A stretch of 9,016 nt of DNA from Chitinophagaceae bacterium (lineage in GTDB: Bacteria; Bacteroidota; Bacteroidia; Chitinophagales; Chitinophagaceae), in contig PLXD01000269.1 in the NCBI GenBank assembly GCA_003151295.1, forward strand, positions 2,304 to 11,319, written 5' to 3'. The notes beneath the pieces are model-generated. The model was given only the letters and a program-made list of their open reading frames with translations, was not told where the DNA came from and did no database searches. The first letter of the stretch is position 1. Every line of letters begins with the position of its first letter. Below, one piece after another: positions 1-8,900 of this stretch. Position numbers and translations under genes: made by a program.

Positions 1-1376
1 TAGATATCCTCCCAGCCCCCGCTTTCCCGCAAAAAAAACGGGTCGGAGATCTCAATCACGGTATCCCCTGCACCGATGGCCTTCGCCAGTACCGTGCTGC
101 CTACCTGGCACAGATGATCATTCGGCACGGGGGTCACGTCCCGGCTATCGGTTTGTATGAATTCACAAAGGGTATGGAGTCCATAGGCGACGCCGGCCTT
201 GTTCGTCAGGGCGGTATAGGCAGGGATGCTCATGGAGCCGGTAGAGAAATCGATCTTTTTCTTATTCCAAGGGTCGCCCGGATGATAATAATATTCGCCG
301 AGTCCCTCGTCCTGGATCGCCTCGAACCCCAGCTGCCGTGCATAGCTCACGGCGCTATCATGCACGCCGTCCCAAGCCAGGAAGGGTTTTGCGGATCGCG
401 GGCTCTTCACCCATTTACCGTCGATCATGGGATGCGGCAACCCCTCTCCCAATTCTATTTCCCCGATGACGGGCAGGGTCAACGGTTCGGGACAGCCGAA
501 AAATGCGATGGCGGATCCTTTAAAATCCACATCGATGGGTCCCACATACTGGTGGCGGTCGGGCGATATGATCGAGGGCTTGAAATTGATGATTTGCGGG
601 ATCCTCCGGTCCCTCGCATGCAATACGATATCGGAACCATAGGGAGCCAGGGAAGCGCCGTTGCCCAGGATATACCGGAAATATTCCTCAGGCTCTGAGA
701 AAAAAGCGACATCGCTGCTGCCCAGGGAGTCTCCCCCAATATGAAAGATCTGTCCCTCATGCAGATTCGTCTGAAGGGATATTCCCGGGGGAGCATGGAT
801 CAGGTAATAGCTTTGATAAAGATCGCCTTCGGAGGGTGGGCCGCCGGTGGTGGACGCATCCAGCGCCTGCAGGCCGATGGAAAAATGATCGTCCCTGACA
901 ACGGAAACGATCTCCCCGATCATCTGTGAGATTGAAGTCTCCTAGGGACCCCAGACGATATTGTCCACCCCGTTACGGGGGCTTAGCGAAAGCAGTTCCA
1001 TACGCAGATAAGAACGTTTGCTCTGTATCCTCACCCTGGCCACCGATCCATTGGAATAGGCAAGGATCATCAGTTGATGGGCGGGATCGAAGGACGCGGA
1101 TACCGGTAATATATATACATTATCCTTATATAGGCTTAGCAACGCCGACGAGTCTCCCGCCGCCCCGTATTCCTTATTGATGGCCTTATCTTTAATACTC
1201 GTAATATACCCGTTCCCGCTGACCCGAATGGTGGCATATCGTGTGGAAAAAAAATGCGCCTGCCCTATTCCCGTGAAATGGCAGAACAGCAATAATATCA
1301 TCACCGGCATCCCCGCCCCTTTTAATATATGCTGCCCCCTTTTTATCAAATTCCCATTCAAATTCCGTGTTTGCAT
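1..1376 (-). pseudogene. Tandem paralogue of the 843-aa protein, interrupted by one in-frame amber codon and cut by the window edge
   Basis: From the ATG at 1376 the frame encodes 144 residues, meets TAG at 942-944, then stays open in the same frame for 313 codons to the left edge. Both halves align with the upstream 843-aa protein. Across residues 72-170 of that protein about 50 of 99 positions match without gaps, and across 237-315 about 41 of 79. The TAG sits where the neighbour has Tyr142 (VVWGPYGTSI against IVWGP-stop-ETSI). Conserved landmarks after the stop include GSAIAFFGCPEP, LPHPM, and YGLHTL at the barrel. A Sec signal peptide is visible (MPVMILLLFCHFTGIGQA). The in-frame TTG at 1421 is possible but ATG 1376 keeps a basic n-region; ATG 1310 would lose it. 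It starts 57 nt after the previous stop. By comparison roughly 390 codons should lie beyond the edge. A sequencing error could make it an intact gene. Confidence 0.85.
942..944 (-). other. In-frame amber codon splitting the paralogue
   Basis: The context on the minus strand is GGT CCC TAG GAG ACT, against GGA CCC TAT GGC ACC in the upstream paralogue. The two genes keep the same residue count on both sides of the site (both resume with TSI and IGE), so this is a substitution at a Tyr codon rather than a frameshift. No second lesion is seen in the following 313 codons. TAG also terminates the susD-like gene in this window, which argues against general recoding of TAG in this genome. Confidence 0.85.
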
Positions 1377-1433
1377 AAGCACTTCGCGTTTACTCTTTCG
1401 GACTTTTATATTCGTGCCCAAATCTTCCCCATT

Positions 1434-3965
1434 TTACGGCTTTCCAGATACCATTTCGGCCTGCCCGATACACTCAAAATCGAATTTCAGAATCGGGGCC
1501 AGTTCTCCTGAAAAATCACTCCTGATCACGACCTCATTCTTTCCGGCTGCCCAATCAGGAATGGCATTCACTTTAATCTCCTTCACCTTCTTCCAGTACT
1601 CATCGCAAAGATACACGGACTTTCCGTCCACGATCAGCTTATCGCCGGCCTTAATAGCCTCCCCAATCTCCAGGTCCTGGTAATTGTTGATGGTGATACG
1701 GAGATTCGAAATGGTTTCAGAGGTATTGCCTTCCACCGCTTTGGTGCTGATATAGAACCGGGCCGGCTGGGCGCTATATGGGTTATTGATCGTAAAATGG
1801 GTAGCGATGGGCTCGCCCGTCTGTACATTCCTGAATTTGTGTTCGTACCCGATCTTCAAGCTAACAGGATATAATTCCCATTGTTTCTCGCCGGTCTTCC
1901 GCAGATGGAATTCGCTTTTGGGATCCTTGAATTTCTCTATTTGCGCGACGGAGAAGGCCCCGGTATTCCGAGCTTTCTGCCATTCTTTCACGGCGGTAAA
2001 AATTTCGTCTTTAAACCCGTTCTTTTCGATGTTTTCATCGACACGCAGCAGGTAGCCCGCATTGAAAGCAGCACTGCGCGCCTGTATCCATTCGATCTCT
2101 TCGGGGCGGTAATCCACGCCCAGGCTGAACCAGCCCAGCATATGCGGCATATAGTTCCGGGTGAAGTAGCGTTGATTTTCGATGCGGTAATTCACCTGGC
2201 TTTGGCGAAGGGAATTGTACCAGGGTTCTCCCCAGTTCATAAAGGAATAGATATGCCAGTAATAATGAAAAGTGCCTGCCCCGCAGGTGAGTACGTATTT
2301 ATCCAGGCTCTTATACCATAGGTCCACAAATTTAGCGGCTCCATAGGTCCCTTCGCCCGTAGGGGATTCACCCCCGAAGCCGTCGAAATCCATTAGCCCC
2401 AGGCCGGTTTCATTACAGACTGCAGCCAGTCTCTTTGAATAGGCATCCTGCAAATGGATATCGGGATAAAACCCCTGGTAATCGCTATTGATCAGTTTAT
2501 CGACCGTGCTGCCTGCGACATGGGTGGTTTTTGTTGTCTTAAACTGTCCTCTTTGACAGTCCAGCAGGCGCCAGGGAGTATCTGAAGAAATATCCCTGTA
2601 ATTGATTAGTTCCTTGCCCACCTTGACGGTATGGGTGCCCGTCAAATTACGAAAATAAGCCGGGTCCTTAATATAGAGGATCGCATCGTCTTCCCCGATA
2701 TCCTTCGATAAAGCCGTTGTGCCTGCCTTGGTCAGGCTATCGCTGGGGATAGGGGAGACATACGCGTCATTGGTTCCGGTAAACATAGTGAGGGTATGCA
2801 CGCCCAGGGCGATGCCGCTCTGCCAGGCGTGGCCGGTGACTTTTTTGATATCGGGGGCTCCGCCGGGATAGCGGCCCGTTTCCAGGCCGAAATGGCCCCA
2901 GCTATAAAACAAATCCCCCACATGGATGAGCTTGAAGCCGCAGCGGTTGGCATAGTCAATGCCCTTTTGCATATCTTTTCCTTCGAACATCAGGTAGGCT
3001 TGTCCGGGAATGTTGGACCGTTTGATCCATTGTCCATTGAGCATGGGATGAGGCAGCTTTTCATTGACCTCTATATGGCCGATGATATCCAGCACCTTCG
3101 GTTCGGGACATCCGAAAAAGGCGATGGCGGAGCCGGCAAAATCGACCCCGATCGGCGCCACATATTCGGTATTGGCTCCCTTCGTGGAAGCGTTCCCGTT
3201 TTCCACGACCCTTGCCATCCTCCGGTCCCGGGAAAATAGCCTCAGCTCGCTGCCATAGGGCTTCCTGACGGCTGCGCTGCCGCGGTACATCCGGACATAT
3301 TCCGGCATATCCCCCGTATTATTCACGTTTACCGGCACTTCCCGGCCCACCCATCCTTTCAGGGAATCGGGAAGATTTTGTCCGGGCAGTGGATCGATAA
3401 AAGATCCCCCGCCCGCGTTATCGTTTCCTTCCGGCAGCCCCTCGATCGTGTTGATGTTCAGCGCCTGCATGCCTACTGCAAAACCAGCATCGTGCACCAC
3501 GCAAATGGTTTCCCCGATGGATTCCCGAATGCTGGTGCCATAGGGTCCCCATACGACCGCCTGTATGCCTTGCCGGGGCGTGAGAGAAAGCAATTCGAAT
3601 CGGAGGTATTCCTCCTTACTGAGCACGGAAATAGTAGCCACCGCCCCATTGTCATACACGAGGCTGAGCCTTTTCTTACCGGCGTTATAGCTGACCGAAT
3701 GGGGCCTGCTATATACGGAATCCTTATATAAGGATAGCAGGGGCGAAGCATACCCGGAAGGAATATAGTCCGCGCCGCCCGATTTATTGATCAGATGAAT
3801 GATATTCCCTGACGCATCCAGCTCGACGCTCATATATTCGGTCTGTAGAACGATGTTGATACTCTGACCTGCCGGAAACCCGGAACCTGGTCTCTTCCCG
3901 AACCCTTCGGCAGGGCATGAAACCCATAAGAGCATATAACAGGATGTCAAAAATCGTATTCTCAT
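1434..3965 (-). CDS. Exported putative carbohydrate-active protein, beta-sandwich plus TIM-barrel-like core, family not recognised
   Basis: This 843-residue protein follows susD and is the likely enzyme of the locus, though I cannot assign a numbered glycoside hydrolase family. Residues 1-20 look like a signal peptide (MRIR then FLTSCYMLLWVSC); Trp at -3 makes Cys17 a poor lipobox. Residues about 35-310 look like an N-terminal beta-sandwich with YLRFELLSLTPRQG at 120-133 and GSAIAFFGCPEP at 278-289. From about 322 alternating strands and helices suggest a TIM-like barrel: AYLMFEG, FKLIHVGDLFYSWG, GIALGVHTLTMF, then GLGLMDFDGFGGESPTGEG at 521-539, KYVLTCGAG, WHIYSFMNWGEPWYNS at 570-585 and HMLGWFSLGVDYRPEE. 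D526, D528, E533 and E580 are candidate active-site acids, by inference only. A small beta module is inserted at about 416-491. The C-terminal ~150 residues look beta-rich. The ATG at 3965 suits the signal peptide; the stop is TAA. Confidence 0.85.
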   Translation of the reverse strand: MRIRFLTSCYMLLWVSCPAEGFGKRPGSGFPAGQSINIVLQTEYMSVELDASGNIIHLINKSGGADYIPSGYASPLLSLYKDSVYSRPHSVSYNAGKKRLSLVYDNGAVATISVLSKEEYLRFELLSLTPRQGIQAVVWGPYGTSIRESIGETICVVHDAGFAVGMQALNINTIEGLPEGNDNAGGGSFIDPLPGQNLPDSLKGWVGREVPVNVNNTGDMPEYVRMYRGSAAVRKPYGSELRLFSRDRRMARVVENGNASTKGANTEYVAPIGVDFAGSAIAFFGCPEPKVLDIIGHIEVNEKLPHPMLNGQWIKRSNIPGQAYLMFEGKDMQKGIDYANRCGFKLIHVGDLFYSWGHFGLETGRYPGGAPDIKKVTGHAWQSGIALGVHTLTMFTGTNDAYVSPIPSDSLTKAGTTALSKDIGEDDAILYIKDPAYFRNLTGTHTVKVGKELINYRDISSDTPWRLLDCQRGQFKTTKTTHVAGSTVDKLINSDYQGFYPDIHLQDAYSKRLAAVCNETGLGLMDFDGFGGESPTGEGTYGAAKFVDLWYKSLDKYVLTCGAGTFHYYWHIYSFMNWGEPWYNSLRQSQVNYRIENQRYFTRNYMPHMLGWFSLGVDYRPEEIEWIQARSAAFNAGYLLRVDENIEKNGFKDEIFTAVKEWQKARNTGAFSVAQIEKFKDPKSEFHLRKTGEKQWELYPVSLKIGYEHKFRNVQTGEPIATHFTINNPYSAQPARFYISTKAVEGNTSETISNLRITINNYQDLEIGEAIKAGDKLIVDGKSVYLCDEYWKKVKEIKVNAIPDWAAGKNEVVIRSDFSGELAPILKFDFECIGQAEMVSGKP
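2493..2720 (-). other. Inserted small beta module inside the 843-aa protein (residues about 416-491)
   Basis: Residues 416-491 interrupt the barrel between the VHTLTMF strand region and the stretch leading to GLMDFDGF. The pattern is a short strand (TTALSKDIGEDDAILYIKD), then VGKELINYRDIS, then CQRGQFKTTKTTHVAGSTV. This resembles a small domain I know mainly from phage tail and other surface proteins, in which an I-G-x-E-x-I-x-Y turn is followed by an RG-x-x-GT-x-x-x-H-x-x-G motif. Here the usual GT is KT. The paralogue carries the start of the same module (TVLAKAIGAGDTVIEISDP) before the window ends, so the insertion predates the duplication. Its role is unknown; glycan contact or oligomerisation is a guess. 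Confidence 0.5.
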
Positions 3966-3980
3966 AAATTAATCATTTTA

Positions 3981-4021
3981 CCTGCGCACCGTTGATGCCG
4001 CGAAGCACAACGGCACGCAGG
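3981..4021 (-). promoter_or_regulatory. Strong intergenic RNA hairpin between susD and the 843-aa gene
   Basis: On the minus-strand transcript the arms CCTGCGTGCCGTTG and CAACGGTGCGCAGG pair over 14 consecutive positions, including two adjacent G-U wobbles. A 13-nt interior follows that can add a short TGC/GCA extension with a bulged T. In plus-strand RNA the two wobbles become C-A mismatches, so the structure suits the transcribed strand. It begins 15 nt after the susD stop and ends 15 nt before the ATG at 3965. No T-run follows (the next bases are TAAAATGATTAATTT), so it is not a standard intrinsic terminator. By inference it could protect the susCD message 3' end, mark a processing site, or tune translation of the downstream gene. 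Confidence 0.65.
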
Positions 4022-4036
4022 TATAAAATAGTCATT

Positions 4037-5899
4037 CTATTGTATCACCGGATTAAACGTTCCGTTATCCCAGCCCATGTTCTGTTCAAGATTTGCATTC
4101 TGCAAAATATTTGCCGGGTTGATAGGCCCAAAATAATAGGTGGCCGGAATATTGATCTGGTTGTTGGAACTTGCGTCGATCGGCTCATAGACAAAATTGG
4201 TGATATTTTTGAGGAAAGCGTCCTTATCAAGGCCCGATGGCGGATTTACTATAATATCCGAAAGCTGGCTTGCAATCCCGCTATTGCTCTGGGTGACATC
4301 CACCCCATATTGCGTTGAGGCAGCCGTCTTGTTCAAATAAGGGCCGTATGCATGTAGCGTTCCGTAATTATTCAATACGCTGAACATCCTCCGGCGCCGC
4401 AGGTCCCAGAAACGCTTCCCTTCATAGGCAAACTCTATTTCCCTTTCCTTCATCACCGCATTCAGTGTAGCCTGGTAATCGGATCCGACGCCTGTAGCAA
4501 GGCCATAATCGCCCGCACCCGGATCGATCTTCGACCGCTGGCGGATCTGGATGATATAATTCTTCGCATCGGCCGAATGCCCCGTCTCATTGGCGGTTTC
4601 TGCCAGGTTCAGCAATACTTCCGCATACCGGATGATCGGCCAGTCGAAAGCCTGGTGGTTCCATACGGTCGATCCCAGGGTCGTGTCGATCTCTTTCCGG
4701 CAGTAGAAACCGGTTATGTTATAGTTGGGACTGATCTTGTAAGCATCATTGCCGCCGATCCCGCTAAAGATCCATTCCACACGGGGACTCACATCCGCAA
4801 AATCATAGCGGGCCCCATTATACACGATGGCGGTATAGAAACGCGGATCCCGGTTCTTCCAGAATTCCGTGGAATCGTACCCTGAAGCAGGATCGATGAT
4901 ATCCATCCCGTTGCTCATAGGATATTCCTTGACCATTTCCCAGGTCGGGTCGCAACCGCCCGCCGCACCAGAAGTCTCGGACAAAGGTCGCTGCGATTGT
5001 TGGAAACCGTTGGTCTTTTGCGGGTAATTGAAACGCAGGTACAACACCATTTCTCTGGCGGCGCCAGTCTTATCGTACCACATGTTTTCCGTCGTCTTCA
5101 GGGTATTGTCGGAATACAGCCCATAGCCATCGGCATCCAGTTCGGTTTTGGCCGCAAGCATGGCAGTATACGCATCCGTCCAGTACTGTGAATTCGGTGT
5201 GGTGCAGAACAAGGGACTGGCCTTTAATAACAGCGCTTCGCCCTTAACCGCCATGGCCGCGCCCTTGGTGATCCGCCCGATATCGCTTGAGCCCCAGGTG
5301 GTTGGCAAGAGACTGATCGCGGTATCCAATTGAGCGGAGATAAAGTCGAAACATTCCAGGGAAGTATTTCTTTTTACCAACAGGGAATTCGGGTCGGCCG
5401 TAGGGTCCTGGACGGTCGTGATAATGGGAACCCCACCCAATACCTTTACCATGCGGTAGTAGAGATAGGCACGAAAAAAATAAGCCTGTCCTCTCAGTGT
5501 CTGGTAATCGGTAGATGACAACGCGGACTGACTGCCCCCGATATTGGCAAAGAAATTATTGAGGGAGCGGACATTCGCCCAATCCCATACCAGGTCGGGA
5601 TATCCCGTTGCGCTATTATACTTCCCCGTTAGGAATATATTCAACGCATTACCGCCGTTGCCGCCGGAAAAAGCCTCCGCGGAAACCTCTTCATTCCGAT
5701 TGAAGGAAGGCAGGATCGTGTAAAAATTATTGACATAATCCTTGATATAATCGGGGCTGCCCCAGAGCGCAGAAGTCGTTAATACTCCCCCGGGTTGATC
5801 AACATTGAAGACTTTTTTGCAGGAGCTCAGACCTACGGTCAGGCCCAGCAAAATCAATTTAATATTGCGATGGGAAATTTTATTTATCGTGCATTTCAT
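4037..5899 (-). CDS. SusD/RagB-like glycan-binding outer-membrane lipoprotein
   Basis: This is the surface lipoprotein partner that caps the SusC barrel and binds glycan. It has 620 residues, a normal SusD length. A basic N-terminus and the hydrophobic run LILLGLTVGLSSC give a lipobox with Cys27 as the probable acylated residue, followed by KK. The N-terminal SusD-like region contains an alpha-helical repeat scaffold (LRGQAYFFRAYLYYRMVKVL at 135-154, GGVPII at 155-160). The C-terminal RagB/SusD region has RYAEVLLNLAETANETG at 424-440 and EREIEFAYEGKRFWDLRRRR at 485-504, both family hallmarks, and ends near QNMGWDNGTFNPVIQ. The ATG at 5899 follows an A+T-rich leader (AATTTTTATATT), typical of Bacteroidota genes without a Shine-Dalgarno. 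It lies 20 nt after the susC stop, so the two are almost certainly co-transcribed. The stop is TAG, which matters for interpreting the amber codon at 942-944. Confidence 0.97.
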   Translation of the reverse strand: MKCTINKISHRNIKLILLGLTVGLSSCKKVFNVDQPGGVLTTSALWGSPDYIKDYVNNFYTILPSFNRNEEVSAEAFSGGNGGNALNIFLTGKYNSATGYPDLVWDWANVRSLNNFFANIGGSQSALSSTDYQTLRGQAYFFRAYLYYRMVKVLGGVPIITTVQDPTADPNSLLVKRNTSLECFDFISAQLDTAISLLPTTWGSSDIGRITKGAAMAVKGEALLLKASPLFCTTPNSQYWTDAYTAMLAAKTELDADGYGLYSDNTLKTTENMWYDKTGAAREMVLYLRFNYPQKTNGFQQSQRPLSETSGAAGGCDPTWEMVKEYPMSNGMDIIDPASGYDSTEFWKNRDPRFYTAIVYNGARYDFADVSPRVEWIFSGIGGNDAYKISPNYNITGFYCRKEIDTTLGSTVWNHQAFDWPIIRYAEVLLNLAETANETGHSADAKNYIIQIRQRSKIDPGAGDYGLATGVGSDYQATLNAVMKEREIEFAYEGKRFWDLRRRRMFSVLNNYGTLHAYGPYLNKTAASTQYGVDVTQSNSGIASQLSDIIVNPPSGLDKDAFLKNITNFVYEPIDASSNNQINIPATYYFGPINPANILQNANLEQNMGWDNGTFNPVIQ

Positions 5900-5919
5900 A
5901 ATATAAAAATTTGACGGTG

Positions 5920-8900
5920 TTAGAAACTGGCGTTAAATCCGAACGTGAATCCTTTCAAAACGGGGTAGGTCCTGAAATCGCCCCCCATTTCGGGATCCCA
6001 ATCCTTGGTATGGTTCCATTCATAGAGATTGTCGCCATTGAAATAGATGCGCGCTGCCTTGATCTGTGAATTCCTGAACAGCCTGGCGGGCAGGTTGTAG
6101 TTTAAGGTCAGGGATTTCAGCCGGAGAAGGGAACCGTTCATTAGCCAGAACGTAGAGTTCTGTTCGGTGTTGGACGTACCCTGCCAATCGTTCATGATAG
6201 CGCTGGGCATGGTCGCCGTAGCCGCGGTGGCTGGGGTCCAGGCATTCTTCCAGACCGATAAATTGTCGTTGCCAGGCAGCGGCCGGGTATAGTACACATT
6301 TGTTGGCATGACCTGGTAGTGGGCCAGCCCGGAGAAAATGGCGGATAATTCGAAGCCCTTGTATCCGACGGCAAAATTGAACCCGTAATTGATACGGGGA
6401 ACTCCGTTAAAACTGATCGGCCCGTAATCGTTGTAGTCTACAAGCCCATCCGGCTTATCCGTGCCCAGAGGTCCCCGAAGATCCTTATACATGATCATAC
6501 CGGGTTGGGGCTTGTTGCCCAGGAGAGTAAAATTGGGTCCGTTGGCCGCGAGGATCTTGTTCACATCGGCCTGGGTACGGATGATCCCTTCACTCTGGTA
6601 TCCCTCTATCATTCCATTGATGGGCTGGCCGAGCAAATTCATATAACCGCGTACGTCAGCAGCCTGGTCCACTTTCACGTATTTGTTGCTGGAAACCGAC
6701 CAGTTCACCGCTACCCGGTAATAGACCTGACCGATCGTGTTCTCATGGCTCAATGAGAGCTCAAACCCCTGTGCGGAAGCGATCCCGTAATTGACGGCAG
6801 GTAAACTGGCGCCTACCGTGCTGGGCACGGAAGCGATGCGGGATCCCAAAATATCGGTCGTACGTTTATTCCACCAGTCGAAAGTGGCGCCGAACAATCG
6901 TTTCGGCATGCTGAGGTCCAGACCGATATCGTAGTTATGATTTCTTTCCCAGGTGATATCCGGGTTGATCGTAGAACCCAAAGTGGTGGAAGGAGGAACA
7001 CCCGACCCTAAGTATACACCAGAGTTGGCGTTGAAATTATAAGTCTGCTGCCATTGCCAGGGGGCGGTATTGTCCGTACCGGTAATGCCATAAGACGCCC
7101 GAACCTTGGCGACGTCCAGGTATTTTGTAAAATTTTGGAAGAAGTCTTCCTTGGCCACGTTCCATGCTCCCGAAAAAGACGGGAAATAACCCCAACGTTT
7201 ATTCGGGGGGAAGATATAAGAGCCGTCGGCCCGGAAAGTGACGCCCAGCATGTATTTGGAATTATAATTATAGTCGATCCTACCCAGCCAGGAGGAAAAG
7301 CCCGTCGGCTGGTATTCATCGCCCTGGACATTCCAGTCGGTGCTGCTGGACGAACCGCCATTGATTTGCTGGTAACTGGTATTGCTGTAATTATTATCGG
7401 TGGTCGTGGACCAATGTCCCTGGTAGGCGGATTGTTCATAGCCCCCAAAAGCGGAGATATTATGCAGTCCGAAAGAGTGCTCATAATTGAGCATCAGGTC
7501 CAATTGATAATTGGAAGACTGGATATATGTCTCTGACAATTGCGTAGGAGCCCCTATGCCCGCCGTCTGCGCCTGGTCGAGGATCTTATATCCCCCCGCC
7601 AGCGATGAATCCAGCTGGTCGGTCACGATATGGTTATTGGCGCCGGCCGTTTTGAAGTAATAGATATAAGGGGCATTGCTCCAGTTCTTCGAATAGCTGT
7701 TATAGCTATTATACGCGAAAGTTCCCTTGGCGGACAGACCGGTGATTCCGGGGATATCGTATTTTAACTGGAAGGTAGGGGTGATATAATTATTGGAAGG
7801 CTGTATATAACCACCCGCGCCCTTGGCAAGGTTGGCCGTATTGGTATTATCGAAATTCGCAACGGGCAGCCCGTTGATAAAGGAAGGTCTTCCCGGGGTG
7901 ACCATGAGCAGGCGGTTATAGATATTCGATAGGTTGGGATCGCCATAGTCATAGGCCCAGAAGGGGCGGCTGCCGTTGTCCCATTCCGAAGTAAAATTCA
8001 AGCTATAGCTCAGGCGCTTGCTGATCTGCCCGTCCAGCTTAGCTTGTATATTATACTTGTAAAACGAATTGCTCGTAGCTCCCTGTTGCCGGAGAAATCC
8101 CCCGGATACATAATAGCGGGTGCTCTTGGAACCTCCGCTCATGGAAAGATGATGGGAGGTATTCCAGGGATTCTGCCAGGTATCTTTTAGCCAATCATAG
8201 GAATGCGTCTTGAAATAGGCCAGTTCATCCGCGGAATAATAGCTCGGATCCGTGGAAGGGATATTCTTCTGATCGTATGCCTGGTCCGCAAAAGTATAGG
8301 CGTCGAAGGCGTTCATCCTTCTCGGCGTGATCTCCCGGGTGTTCATGGTATAGGATGCATTATAGGAAATGGCCGTTTTATCCGCCACATCATGCTTGGT
8401 AGTCACTAAGATGACGCCGTTCCCACCCTTGATCCCGTAAATGGCGGCCGAGGCGGCGTCTTTCAGCAAACTGATATTATCGATATCGGCGGCGTTGATC
8501 GTGGCGAATACGGAAGCGCCGCGGACAAATCCATCGATCACGAACAAGGGAGAACTCCCGCCCATCCAGGTGGAGGTTTCCCTGATCTTGATATTGGCGC
8601 CTGCCCCCGGGTAGCTACCCTGGGTCGTCACCGTCAGACCGGCTGCCAGACCCTGCAATAAATTGGCAGGAGAAGACGTCGGACGATCAGTCAGGACCGT
8701 AGACTTGATGACGCCTACAGCGCCCGTCAGGTTCTCTTTCTTCTGGGTGCCATAACCCACTACGACCACATCGTTCATATCCGATAGGGCCAAGTGGAGA
8801 ATCACCGACACGGACTTGCCGGCAGAGGCTTTGAAGCTATAGGATTTATAGCCGACCAGGGACACATCGATCATAGCTCCTTCTTCCGCGTCGATCGTAA

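Noticed and set aside
479..796. 105-residue minus-strand open frame inside the interrupted paralogue.
   Set aside because: It is in a different frame from the 313-codon stretch that aligns with the upstream paralogue; its sequence is rich in Ser, Pro and Arg as expected for an out-of-frame reading.
942..944. Pyrrolysine or selenocysteine-type recoding at the amber codon.
   Set aside because: TAG is used as a genuine stop for the susD-like gene, the aligned residue in the paralogue is an ordinary Tyr, and such recoding is not expected in Bacteroidota.
1377..1433. Gap between the 843-aa gene and its paralogue as a possible terminator or promoter.
   Set aside because: No convincing inverted repeat with a T-run and no recognisable Bacteroidota promoter pair; the short spacing favours co-transcription.
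3966..4036. The frame of the susD-like gene stays open for 24 codons past its TAG, ending in a TGA that overlaps the ATG of the next gene, hinting at amber readthrough across the locus.
   Set aside because: A 24-codon open run is not rare by chance, the extension (Cys- and Arg-rich) does not look like SusD sequence, the protein already ends in a normal SusD-like tail, and the stretch is occupied by the hairpin.
7054..7536. 160-residue open frame on the plus strand, with others such as 1177-1683 and 114-698.
   Set aside because: They lie antisense to strongly supported minus-strand genes, show low-complexity mirror composition and no recognisable domain. They are shadows of the coding strand.
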